From NCBI RefSeq assembly GCF_016522065.1, contig NZ_JAEHFV010000001.1, forward strand, positions 124,001-188,000: a DNA stretch of 64,000 nucleotides, read 5' to 3'. Within the stretch, counting starts at the first letter, position 1. Each line of letters opens with the position of its first letter. The notes below the pieces were generated by a model. It ran no database searches, was not told the DNA's origin, and saw nothing but the letters and a program-made list of their open reading frames with translations. The stretch comes from Flavobacterium agrisoli. GTDB lineage: Bacteria > Bacteroidota > Bacteroidia > Flavobacteriales > Flavobacteriaceae. Positions 37,459-47,336 of the stretch are shown piece by piece. The position numbers and the translations under genes are program-made.

Positions 37459-39720
37459 TTAAAAACTAGGTGAAAAACTATCTTCATTTAACTTCTCTTT
37501 AAAAACTATTTCAATCATAGTTCCATTATTACTTCTAACTTCAATAGTGCCATCCAATTGTTTGGTTAAGCCTTTAATTAATGTTAGCCCTAAAGATAAA
37601 GTGGCATCATGAGAATATGATTCTGGAATGCCAACTCCGTCATCTTCAATAGAAATACGATAATTATCGCCTGTTGCTACTATCGTAATCGCTACAATAC
37701 CTTTTTGTTTGTTCGGAAATGCATACTTAATTGCGTTGGTTATAGCTTCATTTAAAATAAGACCTACCGGTATAGACATGGACTCATGAAGCATAATATG
37801 CTCAATATTTAGTTTAAACTCAATATAAGAATCTACATCATAACTATCACGTAAATAGCCAACTAAGTCCTTTATGTACGAATGCATGTCTATTCTGGTT
37901 GAGTCTTCCGTTTTGTATAGTTTCTGATGTATTAGTGATATCGCATATAATCGGTGTTGACTATTTTGAATTGCAGAAATAGCAGCAGGGTTGGTAATAT
38001 AATTGGCTTGCGTATTCAATAAACTCATTACTATTTGAAGGTTGTTTTTAACTCTATGATGTATCTCCTTTAATAACCATTCCTTTTCTTTCAAAAGTTC
38101 TTGTAAAGAATTATTTTGTTGGGCAATTTCCCCTTTTTGACTTACTAAAAGTCGATTTGTTCGTCGTTTTCGTATATGACTTCTATACAAAAATATACTT
38201 AAAACAAGTAGTAATAAAAAACCAATCAAAATATAGTTACGCTGCAAATTAGAACGAGTTAAAATATAATTTTGTTCCAAATTTTGATTTCGTAGTAATT
38301 TAATATCATTTTCCTTTTTAATCGTTTCGTATTTAATGCGTAATTCTTCAATCTGTTTACTTTTTACTTCATTGAAGATAGAATCATTAATACGTTTATA
38401 AATTTGATAATATGAAATTGCTTTTAGGTAATTGCCTTGAGTGGAATCAATTTTGAACAACATCAAATGTGCATCTTTAATTTTGGATTGCGTTGTAATT
38501 CCTTTTGGAATCTGTAGAGAGGCATTAATATACTTTTTTGCCTTATTATAGAGACCTTGTTTTAAATAAAAATCGCCTAGATCCAGTAGTGCTTCAGAAA
38601 TAAAAATAAAATAACTAGAATTTTTATTACGAACTAATGCATTTAAAGCGCTATTGTACTCAATCTCGGCTAAATCAAATTTATTTTGACCATAGTAGGC
38701 GACAGCTTTTGCACTGCTAAGAGCTGATTGTTGATAGGGTGTAATTGGTGGTTTTTTTCGAGATACTTCAATTGAAAAATCTAAGGCTTCCTTTGCTTTT
38801 TTTAGTAAAACCAGTTCCTTTGATAAAAAATTTAAATTTCTATACAAATAGGCGCGGTTTTCTCTTTCAATTTTTTCCCAATTTTCAAACACTTTTTTAT
38901 ACCATCTCACACTCTCATTAACATCTCCTAATTCCCTATAACAATCGCCTAAATTGCCATAAAAAAAAGGAGCATTTGATGTATCCTTTTCTTTAATCAT
39001 TAAATCAACGGCCAATAATCCATTATATATCGATTTATTATAATCGCCCTTTAATCGATACAAAACGCACATTAAATTATAGGTGTGGTAAATTCTTTTA
39101 AAATTTATTTGTTTGTATTGTTCCAAAACTTGCAATAAGATATCTTCCGATTTAAGTAATTCACCTTTGTTAAGATAATAATCGCCTAATTCCTTCATCA
39201 CACTTATTTCTTGAGGTTTACTACCTAATTTTCGGTAAAGGGCTAATGCATTTTTTAGGTAAACCTCACCTGTATCAAAAAGTGGATTATCGATACTAAT
39301 TTCGTTACGAGTCCTAATTCCCATTGTTAACCAAGTTTCGGCCTCCTTTTCAAACCATTTATGTTTTTGGTAGTAATCAATAACTTTATAATAATTTGTA
39401 TAGCCTTCTTGAAACTTCATTTCCTCGAAACAGGTTTCGGCCAAATAATAGTAAGCAGCATATTTAGATTCTTCAAAATTTGCAGCTGTGGCCAACTTTA
39501 ATGCTTTTTTAAAATAGAAATTAGCACTATCCATATCAGAACGAAAACTTTCTGGTTTGTACAAGTATTTTTTACCCATTTCTACGTTCTTCGTAATCGC
39601 CACTTTTACATTCTTTCGGGAATTAGAATTTTCGCTTATATCTTTCTTTTGTGAATATACAAACGGACTAGTTATCAGATAAATAAAAGCAATAAAAAAA
39701 GCGCTAACGAACTTGTCCAT
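37459..39720 (-). CDS. TPR-containing sensor histidine kinase (HisKA_2 type)
   Basis: 753-residue sensor with a signal peptide (FVSAFFIAFIYLITSPFVYSQ), then a periplasmic array of TPR-like helical repeats (about 45-440), a single membrane helix (about 485-505; ILIGFLLLLVLSIFLYR) and a cytoplasmic coiled coil. The HisKA_2 dimerisation domain has EIHHRVKNNLQ (His554/His555), and a HATPase domain shows the N box LNEAITNAIKYA and the G1 box EDDGVGIP. It is the cognate partner of the REC-AAA+-Fis regulator that follows after 13 bases. The TPR sensor suggests recognition of a protein or peptide ligand, but the signal is unknown. Confidence 0.92.
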   Translation of the reverse strand: MDKFVSAFFIAFIYLITSPFVYSQKKDISENSNSRKNVKVAITKNVEMGKKYLYKPESFRSDMDSANFYFKKALKLATAANFEESKYAAYYYLAETCFEEMKFQEGYTNYYKVIDYYQKHKWFEKEAETWLTMGIRTRNEISIDNPLFDTGEVYLKNALALYRKLGSKPQEISVMKELGDYYLNKGELLKSEDILLQVLEQYKQINFKRIYHTYNLMCVLYRLKGDYNKSIYNGLLAVDLMIKEKDTSNAPFFYGNLGDCYRELGDVNESVRWYKKVFENWEKIERENRAYLYRNLNFLSKELVLLKKAKEALDFSIEVSRKKPPITPYQQSALSSAKAVAYYGQNKFDLAEIEYNSALNALVRNKNSSYFIFISEALLDLGDFYLKQGLYNKAKKYINASLQIPKGITTQSKIKDAHLMLFKIDSTQGNYLKAISYYQIYKRINDSIFNEVKSKQIEELRIKYETIKKENDIKLLRNQNLEQNYILTRSNLQRNYILIGFLLLLVLSIFLYRSHIRKRRTNRLLVSQKGEIAQQNNSLQELLKEKEWLLKEIHHRVKNNLQIVMSLLNTQANYITNPAAISAIQNSQHRLYAISLIHQKLYKTEDSTRIDMHSYIKDLVGYLRDSYDVDSYIEFKLNIEHIMLHESMSIPVGLILNEAITNAIKYAFPNKQKGIVAITIVATGDNYRISIEDDGVGIPESYSHDATLSLGLTLIKGLTKQLDGTIEVRSNNGTMIEIVFKEKLNEDSFSPSF

Positions 39721-39845
39721 ACATCGTAAATATTTTGAAATAAAATTAAAAAAAACGCCTGTTTAATAAAAATAGTATCGCATATATTTCAAAAATATTA
39801 CCAATTATTTAAAATATTACGATATCTACTTATGTGTTTTTTACA

Positions 39846-39903
39846 ATTGGCTAAATATCGAAATTCAACAAAAACCACCACTAATTAGCGATATTTCGCC
39901 AAT
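39846..39903. promoter_or_regulatory. Inverted GATATTT-type repeats between kinase and hydrolase operons
   Basis: ATTGGCTAAATATCG (39846-39860) and CGATATTTCGCCAAT (39889-39903) are reverse complements with one mismatch, 28 bases apart. They sit in the 296-bp divergent gap. Further related half-sites, AATATTACCAAT and ATATTACGATATC, lie at about 39794-39826. The same core occurs upstream of the paralogous activator (13935-13982). The best reading is an enhancer-type site for the REC-AAA+-Fis regulator acting on one or both divergent operons. A weak GG-N10-GG (39958-39971) is the closest thing to a sigma54 promoter and is not convincing. Confidence 0.55.
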
Positions 39904-40016
39904 TTAATTGAGTTAAAAATACTGCTAATCCTTTATTTATCTACATTTTTCAATTAGGAATAACATTTGGTATTTAGTCACCGAACAGGATTATTAACCG
40001 TTAAATTTTTAAAACA

Positions 40017-40838
40017 ATGGGAATATTAAAATTAAAAGATGGAACCGAGTTGTACTACAAAGATTTAGGTCAGGGGCAACCGCTTGTATTTCATCATGGC
40101 TGGCCCTTATCTAGCGATGATTGGGATTTGCAAATGATGTACTTTCTTAACAAAGGCTTTAGGGTTATTGCCCATGATCGGAGAGGGCACGGAAGATCAA
40201 CTCAGACTTCAGAAGGAAATGACATGGATACTTACGCATCTGATGTGTTTGAATTAGCCGAAGCGCTTGATTTAAAAAATGCAATTCATATTGGTCATTC
40301 TACAGGCGGGGGAGAAGTTATTAGATATGCTGCAAAATATGGGGCAAAACGTATCGCTAAAGCAATCTTGATTAGTGCAGTAACTCCCATTATGCTGAAA
40401 ACAGAAAGCAATCCTAACGGTGTGCCGATGGAAGTATTTGATGAAATCCGTTTGCAAACAGCTACTAATCGAGCACAATACTTTAGAGATTTTACCATTC
40501 CATTTTTTGGATATAATCGAGAAGGTGCTAAGGTGTCACAAGCCGTAATGGATAACTGGTGGCGTCAGGGTATGATGGGTTCTATTAAGGCACATTATGA
40601 CTGTATCAAAGCATTTTCTGAGAGCGATTTTACACAGGATTTGAAAGATGTAGTCATTCCTGTTTTAATTATGCATGGGCAAGATGATCAAATTGTCCCT
40701 TATGAAACGACTGCCGAAATTGCCATTACCTATTTAAAAAACGGCAAATTAATACTCTATCCTGGATTCTCTCACGGAATGCCCACCACAGAAGCAGAAA
40801 TCCTCAATAATGATATACTGTCTTTCATCAATTCGTAG
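40017..40838 (+). CDS. Alpha/beta hydrolase (non-haem chloroperoxidase/arylesterase type)
   Basis: Cytoplasmic 273-residue enzyme of the cofactor-free haloperoxidase family, in practice esterases or perhydrolases. The catalytic triad is visible: Ser95 in GHSTGGGE, an Asp in HGQDDQIVPY and His in GFSHGMP. The oxyanion-hole region is FHHGWPLSSDDW, and HDRRGHGRS is typical. It is the first gene of a plus-strand group running to 48913 and is divergent from the two-component genes, which probably regulate it. There is a 174-base gap to the next gene containing an AATGAAATT/AATTTCATT hairpin-like repeat. Confidence 0.9.
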   Translation: MGILKLKDGTELYYKDLGQGQPLVFHHGWPLSSDDWDLQMMYFLNKGFRVIAHDRRGHGRSTQTSEGNDMDTYASDVFELAEALDLKNAIHIGHSTGGGEVIRYAAKYGAKRIAKAILISAVTPIMLKTESNPNGVPMEVFDEIRLQTATNRAQYFRDFTIPFFGYNREGAKVSQAVMDNWWRQGMMGSIKAHYDCIKAFSESDFTQDLKDVVIPVLIMHGQDDQIVPYETTAEIAITYLKNGKLILYPGFSHGMPTTEAEILNNDILSFINS

Positions 40839-41054
40839 CAATTATACAGTTTAAAAAATAAAATTTTCAATAAGTGTAAAATGAAATTTTCAATCTCAAT
40901 ACGGAGTCAAGATTTTTCAATTTCATTCTATTATAAAATCATACCACAATAACTACGAGTTTTTTTCATCAAAACAGTACGGTTTTGCGTTGCGATTGAA
41001 TATCAAAATCAAATGAAAATGCACTTACATTCAAATAAAACAATCATAAGATTA

Positions 41055-41834
41055 ATGAATACAAAGAAAATATTTTTTATATCGGGTGCATTTATCAACT
41101 CAAATAGTTGGGATTATTGGAAAACATTTTTTCAATCGAAAGGATATGAAGTTATAATTCCTGTTTGGCCTGCAAAGGAAGGAACAGTGCAAGAACTTCG
41201 GAAAAAGCACCCAGACGCAATTTTGGGTAAGCTTAGCCTAGAAGCACTGGTGAAATTTTATATAGAATTACTTAGAAAAGAAGAGGAAAAGCCTATTGCT
41301 ATAGGTCATTCTGTTGGAGGACTTATTGTGCAATTACTCTTGCAAGAAAACCTTTTGTTTATGGGGATTGCCATACATTCTGTTCCTCCAAAAGGAATAA
41401 CAAACCTTGAATTTTCATTTTATAAAGCCTTATGGAAATCAATAGGTATTTTCAAATCAAAAAAAATACCCCATTTAATGTCACTAAAAGAATGGCAATA
41501 TGCTTTTACAAATACGATGAGTTTAAAAGACCAAAAAGATGCTTATGACACCTATCTCATTCCGGAGTCTAGGAGAATTATTCGCGGTTTGTTTACCAAT
41601 ACAGCAAAAGTAGACTACAGTAAAAAAAAATATCCACTATTATTTATTGCTGGAAGTAAAGATAATATGATGCCTGCCAACTTGAATTTTAAAAATTACA
41701 AAATGTACCAATATTCGCCATCCATCACAGATTATAAGGAGTTTGAAGGAATTAATCATTTTGTCATAAGTGGTAAAAAATGGAGTCAAACTGCAGCATA
41801 TGTATTGAATTGGATAAAACAACATCGTGGCTGA
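41055..41834 (+). CDS. Alpha/beta hydrolase, unassigned
   Basis: Alpha/beta-hydrolase-fold enzyme of about 259 residues. Nucleophile elbow is GHSVGGL, an Asp lies in FIAGSKDNMMP and the His in FEGINHFVIS, so a full triad is present. The frame is open back to an ATG at 41013, but the ATG at 41055 gives a normal start directly before the first strand (NTKKIFFISGAFINSNSW) and is preferred. There is no signal peptide. It resembles small lipase-like proteins often annotated only as alpha/beta hydrolase. Substrate is unknown. It is followed after 70 bases by yceI. Confidence 0.82.
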   Translation: MNTKKIFFISGAFINSNSWDYWKTFFQSKGYEVIIPVWPAKEGTVQELRKKHPDAILGKLSLEALVKFYIELLRKEEEKPIAIGHSVGGLIVQLLLQENLLFMGIAIHSVPPKGITNLEFSFYKALWKSIGIFKSKKIPHLMSLKEWQYAFTNTMSLKDQKDAYDTYLIPESRRIIRGLFTNTAKVDYSKKKYPLLFIAGSKDNMMPANLNFKNYKMYQYSPSITDYKEFEGINHFVISGKKWSQTAAYVLNWIKQHRG

Positions 41835-41904
41835 AAAACATATAGCTAATTCTTTTCTCACTACTAAAAATTTAGATACTAATTATTAATCAAAAACTAA
41901 TAAA

Positions 41905-42435
41905 ATGGAAACAACAAAATGGATAATAGATCCAACGCACTCGGAAATTGGTTTTAAAGTAAAACACATGATGTTTACCAATGTCTCGGGTTATTTTAAT
42001 GAATATGTTGCTACTGCAACAACTGATGATGGTTTTGAAAACAATGCTGATTTTCAATTTAACGCAACTACAAAATCAATAACCACTGGAAATGCAGATC
42101 GTGATAATCATTTAATTAGTCCTGATTTTTTGGATGCTGAAAATTTCCCGAGTATTAGTTTTAACTCCAAAGCCTTAACTAAAGTAAGTAAAGATCTTTA
42201 CAAACTCGAGGGCGATTTGACGCTTAAAGGAATTACTAATCCAGTAGCTCTAAACCTAGTATATCATGGAGTAATGAATGATCCTTGGGGCAATCAAAAA
42301 GCAGGTTTTGAAATTACGGGTAAAATAAACCGAAAAGATTGGGGACTCAACTGGAATTCAGCCTTAGAGGCAGGAGGGGTGTTAGTCGGAGAAGAAGTGA
42401 CTTTACAAATTGAATTACAATTCATCAAACAATAA
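41905..42435 (+). CDS. YceI family protein
   Basis: 176-residue lipocalin-like barrel of the YceI family, which binds polyisoprenoids or amphiphilic ligands. Family sequence is clear: WIIDPTHSEIGFKVKHMMFTNVSGYF at the N-terminus, DRDNHLISPDFLDAENFPSISF in the middle, and GEEVTLQIELQF at the end. No signal peptide is seen, as in several Flavobacterium copies, so it may be cytoplasmic. It starts the tight part of the detoxification operon (30 bases to the next gene). Confidence 0.92.
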   Translation: METTKWIIDPTHSEIGFKVKHMMFTNVSGYFNEYVATATTDDGFENNADFQFNATTKSITTGNADRDNHLISPDFLDAENFPSISFNSKALTKVSKDLYKLEGDLTLKGITNPVALNLVYHGVMNDPWGNQKAGFEITGKINRKDWGLNWNSALEAGGVLVGEEVTLQIELQFIKQ

Positions 42436-42464
42436 ATAAATCATTAACCTAAAATTTTATAACA

Positions 42465-43154
42465 ATGAAAACAACATTTTCAACCATTATCATTTTGCTT
42501 TTAAGCAGTTTCTCTTTTGCTCAAAAACCAAGTTCTGAATTACTTAGTCCATCAAATCATTCATTGGTTTTGATTGATCATGAAGGGCAAATGGGATTTG
42601 CTACAGCTAGTATTCCAATGGTAGAACTCCGGAATAACACTGCAATTGTAGCTGGTGCATCAAAAATTTTTAAAGTGCCAACTGTAGTTACCACTGTTGC
42701 AGAAAAATCATTTAGTGGTCCTGTTTTTGCTGAAATCGAAGAATTCTATCCTCAAGCAAGCACTAACTACATTGACAGAACAACAATGAATACTTGGGAA
42801 GATTTAAATGCATACAAAGCGATTACAGGAAATAACAAAAAGAAGATAGTACTTGCGGGTTTATGGACAAGTGTTTGTATTGTTGGGCCTGCACTATCAG
42901 CAAAAGCTGATGGGTATGATGTATACATTATCACGGATGCCTGTGGAGATGTGTCTAAAGAAGCACACGAGCAAGCCGTTACCCGCATGGTTCAAGCCGG
43001 TGTTAAACCAATGACTAGCATTCAATACTTATTAGAACTCCAAAGAGATTGGGCTAGAGCTGAAACGTACGTACCCGTGACTGATTTAGTTAAAAAGTAT
43101 GGTGGTGCTTATGGAAATGGAATTTTATATGCTCATAAAATGTTAAAACACTAA
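42465..43154 (+). CDS. Isochorismatase-like cysteine hydrolase, exported
   Basis: 229-residue hydrolase of the isochorismatase-like fold with a signal peptide (SSFSFAQ). Catalytic elements are an Asp in VLIDHEGQMGF and the nucleophilic Cys in LWTSVCIVGPAL, which agree with the family's Asp-Lys-Cys triad; the lysine is not obvious from reading. Proteins of this type (YcaC-like) often sit with YceI and DoxX in stress operons. The export signal is unusual because most members are cytoplasmic. The amidohydrolase starts 11 bases later. Confidence 0.87.
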   Translation: MKTTFSTIIILLLSSFSFAQKPSSELLSPSNHSLVLIDHEGQMGFATASIPMVELRNNTAIVAGASKIFKVPTVVTTVAEKSFSGPVFAEIEEFYPQASTNYIDRTTMNTWEDLNAYKAITGNNKKKIVLAGLWTSVCIVGPALSAKADGYDVYIITDACGDVSKEAHEQAVTRMVQAGVKPMTSIQYLLELQRDWARAETYVPVTDLVKKYGGAYGNGILYAHKMLKH

Positions 43155-43165
43155 ATAGCAGAAAA

Positions 43166-44959
43166 ATGAAATTTACGACATTATTGTCTTTATTCACTTT
43201 TTCAATTATAAGCCCAACTTTTACAAGTACAAATGAAATCCCGTTGGAAGACGGGATAGAATTAATTGTTTTCAATGCTAAAGTGACACTCCAAAAAGAA
43301 GGGGAATTTGCAGAGGCTTTTGCAGTAAAAAATGGGAACTTTTATAAAATTGGAAAAAATAAAGACATCTTAAAACTAAAAAGTGCGGCAACAAAAATTA
43401 TTGATGCAAAAGGCAAAACGGTAATACCAGGGCTAAATGATTCTCATGCACATCTAATTCGCGCAGGCCTAAATTACAATGCTGAGTTACGTTGGGATGG
43501 CGTTTCTAGTATCCAAGAAGCTTTACAAATGCTAAAGGAACAAGCCAAAAGAACGCCAAAGGATCAATGGATTAGAGTTGTTGGAGGTTGGAGCGAATAC
43601 CAATTTAAAGAACGGCGATTACCTACTTTAGAGGAAATAAATGCTGCAGTACCGGATAAACCTGTTTATATTATGTATTTGTACTCTTTAGGATATTTAA
43701 ATCAAATGGGTATTGAGAAATTAAATTATAATGAATTAACCAAATTTCCTGGTGGTGAAATAGTTCTAAAAAATGGAAAACCAACCGGAATGCTTATTGC
43801 TAAACCAAGCGCTCTTATCCTTTATAAAACCTTAACACTTCTTCCAAAATTAAGCCATGAAGAACAATTAAATTCAACCTTGCATTTCTATAGAGAATTA
43901 AATCGTTTTGGAATAACAAGTGCAATTGATGCCGGTGGAGGTGGGCAGTATTATCCTAATAATTATGATGTATCTTTAGAATTAGCCAAGCAAGGAAAAT
44001 TAAATGTAAGAACTTCATATTACCTCTTTGCTGTGGATAAAGGAAGCGAAAAAGATTTCTTCACTACTTGGATGCCTGCACTTCAAAGTGGATCAAATCA
44101 AGATATGTTTAAACCTAACGGATACACATATGAAGGAGCTGGAGAAAACTTAACATGGGAAGCCGCAGACTTTGAAAACTTTCTAGAGCCTCGACCTGAA
44201 TTGCACGATAAGATGGAAAATGAACTAGATTCAATTGTGTCAATTATTGCCAAAAATAAAACTCCATTTAGGATCCATGCCACGTATAATGAATCAATTG
44301 AGCGTTTTTTAGATGTGTTTGAAAAAGTGGATAAGAAATACCCATTTCTTAACAAAGTTCGATGGATTATTGATCATGCCGAAACAATAAATGATGCCAA
44401 TTTAGAACGTATCAAACGGCTAGGAGGTGGAATTGCTGTTCAAGATAGGATGCTATTTCAAGGTGAATATTTTGTTGATCGTTATGGTAATGAGGCCGCA
44501 AAAAATAGTCCCCCAATGGCAAAAATACTTAAAATGGGAATTCCGATGGGGTTTGGAACAGATGGTACTCGAGTTTCTAGTTACAATCCTATGCTTACTT
44601 TATATTGGGCAGTATCAGGAAAAACATGGGGTGGTTTACAATTATACGATAAATCAAACACACTCTCTAGATTTCAGGCATTAGAAACCATTACGCATGG
44701 TAGTGCTTGGTTCTCAAATGAAGAAGAACTTAAAGGTCAAATAAAACTAGGTATGTATGCTGATTTTGCGATACTGTCCGATGATTATTTTACGATACCG
44801 GAGGAACACATTAAAAGACTCACATCAGAATTGACCGTTGTAAATGGTAAAATAGTGTATGCAGCCAACGACTTCAAATCATTAGATCCAAATACTTCAG
44901 CGATAATCCCTAACTGGTCTCCAGTCAAATTTTACGGAGGGTATCAACTACCAAAATAA
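43166..44959 (+). CDS. YtcJ-like metal-dependent amidohydrolase, exported
   Basis: 597-residue amidohydrolase_3 family enzyme with a TIM barrel and composite beta-sandwich. A short hydrophobic leader (TLLSLFTFSIISPTF) suggests export. Metal-binding residues are seen as LNDSHAHLI (HxH), FRIHATYN, IIDHAE and GFGTDGTRVSSYNP. The C-terminal LGMYADFAILSDDYF strand closes the sandwich. Members of the YtcJ group hydrolyse amides or cyclic amides of unknown physiological substrates. It is linked by 11 bases to the isochorismatase-like gene, so both may act in sequence on one compound. Confidence 0.9.
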   Translation: MKFTTLLSLFTFSIISPTFTSTNEIPLEDGIELIVFNAKVTLQKEGEFAEAFAVKNGNFYKIGKNKDILKLKSAATKIIDAKGKTVIPGLNDSHAHLIRAGLNYNAELRWDGVSSIQEALQMLKEQAKRTPKDQWIRVVGGWSEYQFKERRLPTLEEINAAVPDKPVYIMYLYSLGYLNQMGIEKLNYNELTKFPGGEIVLKNGKPTGMLIAKPSALILYKTLTLLPKLSHEEQLNSTLHFYRELNRFGITSAIDAGGGGQYYPNNYDVSLELAKQGKLNVRTSYYLFAVDKGSEKDFFTTWMPALQSGSNQDMFKPNGYTYEGAGENLTWEAADFENFLEPRPELHDKMENELDSIVSIIAKNKTPFRIHATYNESIERFLDVFEKVDKKYPFLNKVRWIIDHAETINDANLERIKRLGGGIAVQDRMLFQGEYFVDRYGNEAAKNSPPMAKILKMGIPMGFGTDGTRVSSYNPMLTLYWAVSGKTWGGLQLYDKSNTLSRFQALETITHGSAWFSNEEELKGQIKLGMYADFAILSDDYFTIPEEHIKRLTSELTVVNGKIVYAANDFKSLDPNTSAIIPNWSPVKFYGGYQLPK

Positions 44960-45038
44960 TACAGTTCAATAAAAGTCTGAAAAGCCATTTTTTTTAATCG
45001 CTAATAAGTAACTCTATTCTATAAATTTAATAATCTTA

Positions 45039-45473
45039 ATGAAAAACTTCTTTAAACTTTGTTTCATCACAGATGGAGAAGCTTACTATTTTAATATAGC
45101 TCTTTTGTTTTTTAGGGTAGTTCTCTCACTAGAATTAATCATAGTACATGGATTTAAAAAATTAGGTATTGGTGTCCCTATTGCTGAGGTAGTTCCTAAT
45201 CCTTTAAGTTTACCTGAAGTTTTAAATCAAAGCTTTGCAACGGCAGCTAACATCGTGTTTCCATTTTTTATCATGTTAGGGGTATTAACCAGGCTTTCAA
45301 CGCTGCCTATTTTAGCAGTTACCCTTACAGGCTATTTTGTGTTACATGCTCAGGACAATCTGCTAATAAGAGATGTGCCATTTATGTATTCAATTGCTTA
45401 TCTATTTATCTTGCTAGTGGGGCCTGGTAAGTTTTCTGTTGACTTCTTAATTTATAAAAAACTCATAAAATGA
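45039..45473 (+). CDS. DoxX family membrane protein
   Basis: Four-helix inner-membrane protein of 144 residues of the DoxX/DoxD-like family (FFRVVLSLELIIVHGFKKLG, IVFPFFIMLGVLTRLSTLPIL). DoxX proteins take part in quinone-linked sulfur or redox metabolism and in thiol-oxidative stress responses. Its stop overlaps the next start in an ATGA (45470-45473), showing translational coupling. Confidence 0.9.
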   Translation: MKNFFKLCFITDGEAYYFNIALLFFRVVLSLELIIVHGFKKLGIGVPIAEVVPNPLSLPEVLNQSFATAANIVFPFFIMLGVLTRLSTLPILAVTLTGYFVLHAQDNLLIRDVPFMYSIAYLFILLVGPGKFSVDFLIYKKLIK

Positions 45474-45919
45474 AATCACAAATCATTCCCATACTATTTG
45501 CTGTAATTGCTGGTGCTGTATTGCCTTTTCAAGCTGTTTTTAATATGCAGTTGGGTAAAACAGTGCATCAACCAATTTTCGCTGCATTTGCTTCATTCTT
45601 ACTTGGTACTTTGGGGTTACTAACTTACCTAATCTATTTAAAATTTGATTTTTCAACGTTGACTCAAACTAAAGAAGCTTCAGCTGTGGTCTGGACAGCC
45701 GGTTTATTAGGAGCATTTTATGTTGCCGCAGTAATTATCCTGGCTCCAAAATTAGGTACGGCCTTAACCTTTGGATTAGTGGTAACCGGACAAATGTTAG
45801 TATCTGTTCTTTTAGATCATTTCGGGCTATTTGGCTTACCAATAAACCAAATAAACTGGCAGAAAACAATTGGTATATTATTGCTTTTACTCGGTGTAAT
45901 ATTCATTCGTAAACATTAA
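45470..45919 (+). CDS. YdcZ-type DMT family transporter
   Basis: 149-residue membrane protein of the DMT_YdcZ (formerly DUF606) family with five short helices: IIPILFAVIAGAVLPFQAVFN, then AAFASFLLGTLGLLTYLIYL and VAAVIILAPKLGTALTFGL. These half-size transporters usually act as dimers. It overlaps the DoxX stop by 4 bases, and the porin gene follows after 3 bases, so all three are translated together. Substrate is unknown. Confidence 0.88.
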   Translation: MKSQIIPILFAVIAGAVLPFQAVFNMQLGKTVHQPIFAAFASFLLGTLGLLTYLIYLKFDFSTLTQTKEASAVVWTAGLLGAFYVAAVIILAPKLGTALTFGLVVTGQMLVSVLLDHFGLFGLPINQINWQKTIGILLLLLGVIFIRKH

Positions 45920-45922
45920 CCA

Positions 45923-47290
45923 ATGAAAAGTGACTTCTTGAGATCTTTATTAGTACTACTAATTTTAGGCTATCCAAAAAGTTATAGTCAAACAACTGAC
46001 ACTTTAAAGTTTGGCGTTTTGCGTCAGAATGATGACATTTCGATGTTAAAAACCAAAGAAAACAAAACGGTCTATGAAGATTCTAAATGGATTCCTATTG
46101 CTAAAAATTATGCAATGTCATTTGGAGGTGGTTATCGATTTCAGACCGAAGGTTTTTTGAACCAGGACTTTAGTAGAACTGAAAAGGAAGACAATATTTG
46201 GTTTCTAAATCGATTGATGTTCTATTCTAAATTTGAATTGGGAACCAAACTTGATTTTTTTCTTGAATTAAATTCAAGTTTGGTAAACAATAAAAGAGAT
46301 GTTTCGCCAGTTGATCGTGATGAAGTAGCAACCAATCAAGTATTTATCAAGTACAATTTTTTCCCTAATTATGAATTGCATTTAGGAAGAGAAAATATTA
46401 AACTCGGTTCCGGAAGATTAGTCGATTATCGTGAAGGTCCCAATGTTAGAAGATCATTCGATTTAATTAAATTCAATTATTCGAAAAATAATTTACAACT
46501 AGCCCTTTTTTTTTCAATTCCTGTTCAGCCTAACTATTATGCTTTTGATAATGACTTTTTAGATTTTCAAGAAACTTTTAGTGGTTTTTACTTAACAAAA
46601 GCACTTAGTGAAACTAGTAATATAGATCTATACGGATTTTACCAAAAGGATGACAATACAACGTACGCAACTGGCACAGCAAATGAACGTCGTTACAGCA
46701 TCGGCACCCGACTATTTGGGAGTTTACATTCTATTAAATTCGATAATGAAGCGGTATACCAATGGGGTAATTTTGGCAATCAAAAAATTAGTGCTTACAC
46801 CCTATCTATAAATTGTTCGCACAATATCAATCTAGTTTCGAATACCGATATAATTGGATTAAAAACAGAATTAATAAGCGGTGACAAAAATGCTACTGAT
46901 AACAAACTTAATACCTTCGATGCATTATACCCGAGGGGAGCCTATTTTGGTAGAGTCGCTAAATTTGGCCCTTCTAATTTAATTGATTTGCATCCTTACA
47001 TAAACTTAAAATTAAAAAAAAACTATTATGTAGAATTGGATTATGAACTCTTCTGGCGATATTCTGTATACGATGCGATTTATGGTGCTTCTTTACATCC
47101 GGACTACTTGGCTACCAATACAAAATCTTTTACGGCTCAACAATTTGGAACCGTCATTGGGTGCGATTATACAAATCATTTAAACCTCGAATTTGAAACC
47201 AATACCATCTTTCCTGCTGATTACTTTAAAACCAATCATAAATCGTCAACCCTTTTTCATGCAGTAATTTCCTTGGAATATAAATTCTAG
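45923..47290 (+). CDS. Alginate-export-like outer membrane porin
   Basis: Outer-membrane beta-barrel of 455 residues with signal peptide (ending SYSQ) and alternating amphipathic strands that fit the alginate_exp domain (FGGGYRFQTEGFLNQDF, LHLGRENIKLGSGRLVDYREGPNVRRSFD). The C-terminus SLEYKF is a BAM-type signal. In non-alginate contexts such porins pass small organic acids or xenobiotics. Its place between a transporter and the ring-cleaving dioxygenase suggests movement of an aromatic or quinone-type compound (inference). Confidence 0.85.
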   Translation: MKSDFLRSLLVLLILGYPKSYSQTTDTLKFGVLRQNDDISMLKTKENKTVYEDSKWIPIAKNYAMSFGGGYRFQTEGFLNQDFSRTEKEDNIWFLNRLMFYSKFELGTKLDFFLELNSSLVNNKRDVSPVDRDEVATNQVFIKYNFFPNYELHLGRENIKLGSGRLVDYREGPNVRRSFDLIKFNYSKNNLQLALFFSIPVQPNYYAFDNDFLDFQETFSGFYLTKALSETSNIDLYGFYQKDDNTTYATGTANERRYSIGTRLFGSLHSIKFDNEAVYQWGNFGNQKISAYTLSINCSHNINLVSNTDIIGLKTELISGDKNATDNKLNTFDALYPRGAYFGRVAKFGPSNLIDLHPYINLKLKKNYYVELDYELFWRYSVYDAIYGASLHPDYLATNTKSFTAQQFGTVIGCDYTNHLNLEFETNTIFPADYFKTNHKSSTLFHAVISLEYKF

Positions 47291-47336
47291 GTATCAATAT
47301 ATTCTCAAAATAAAATAATTAGTAAAACTTAAAATT

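Noticed and set aside
39956-39972. Possible sigma54 promoter upstream of the hydrolase at 40017
   Set aside because: It has GG-N10-GG instead of GG-N10-GC and lacks TTGC. One mismatch in the invariant dinucleotide is usually fatal, so I do not call it.
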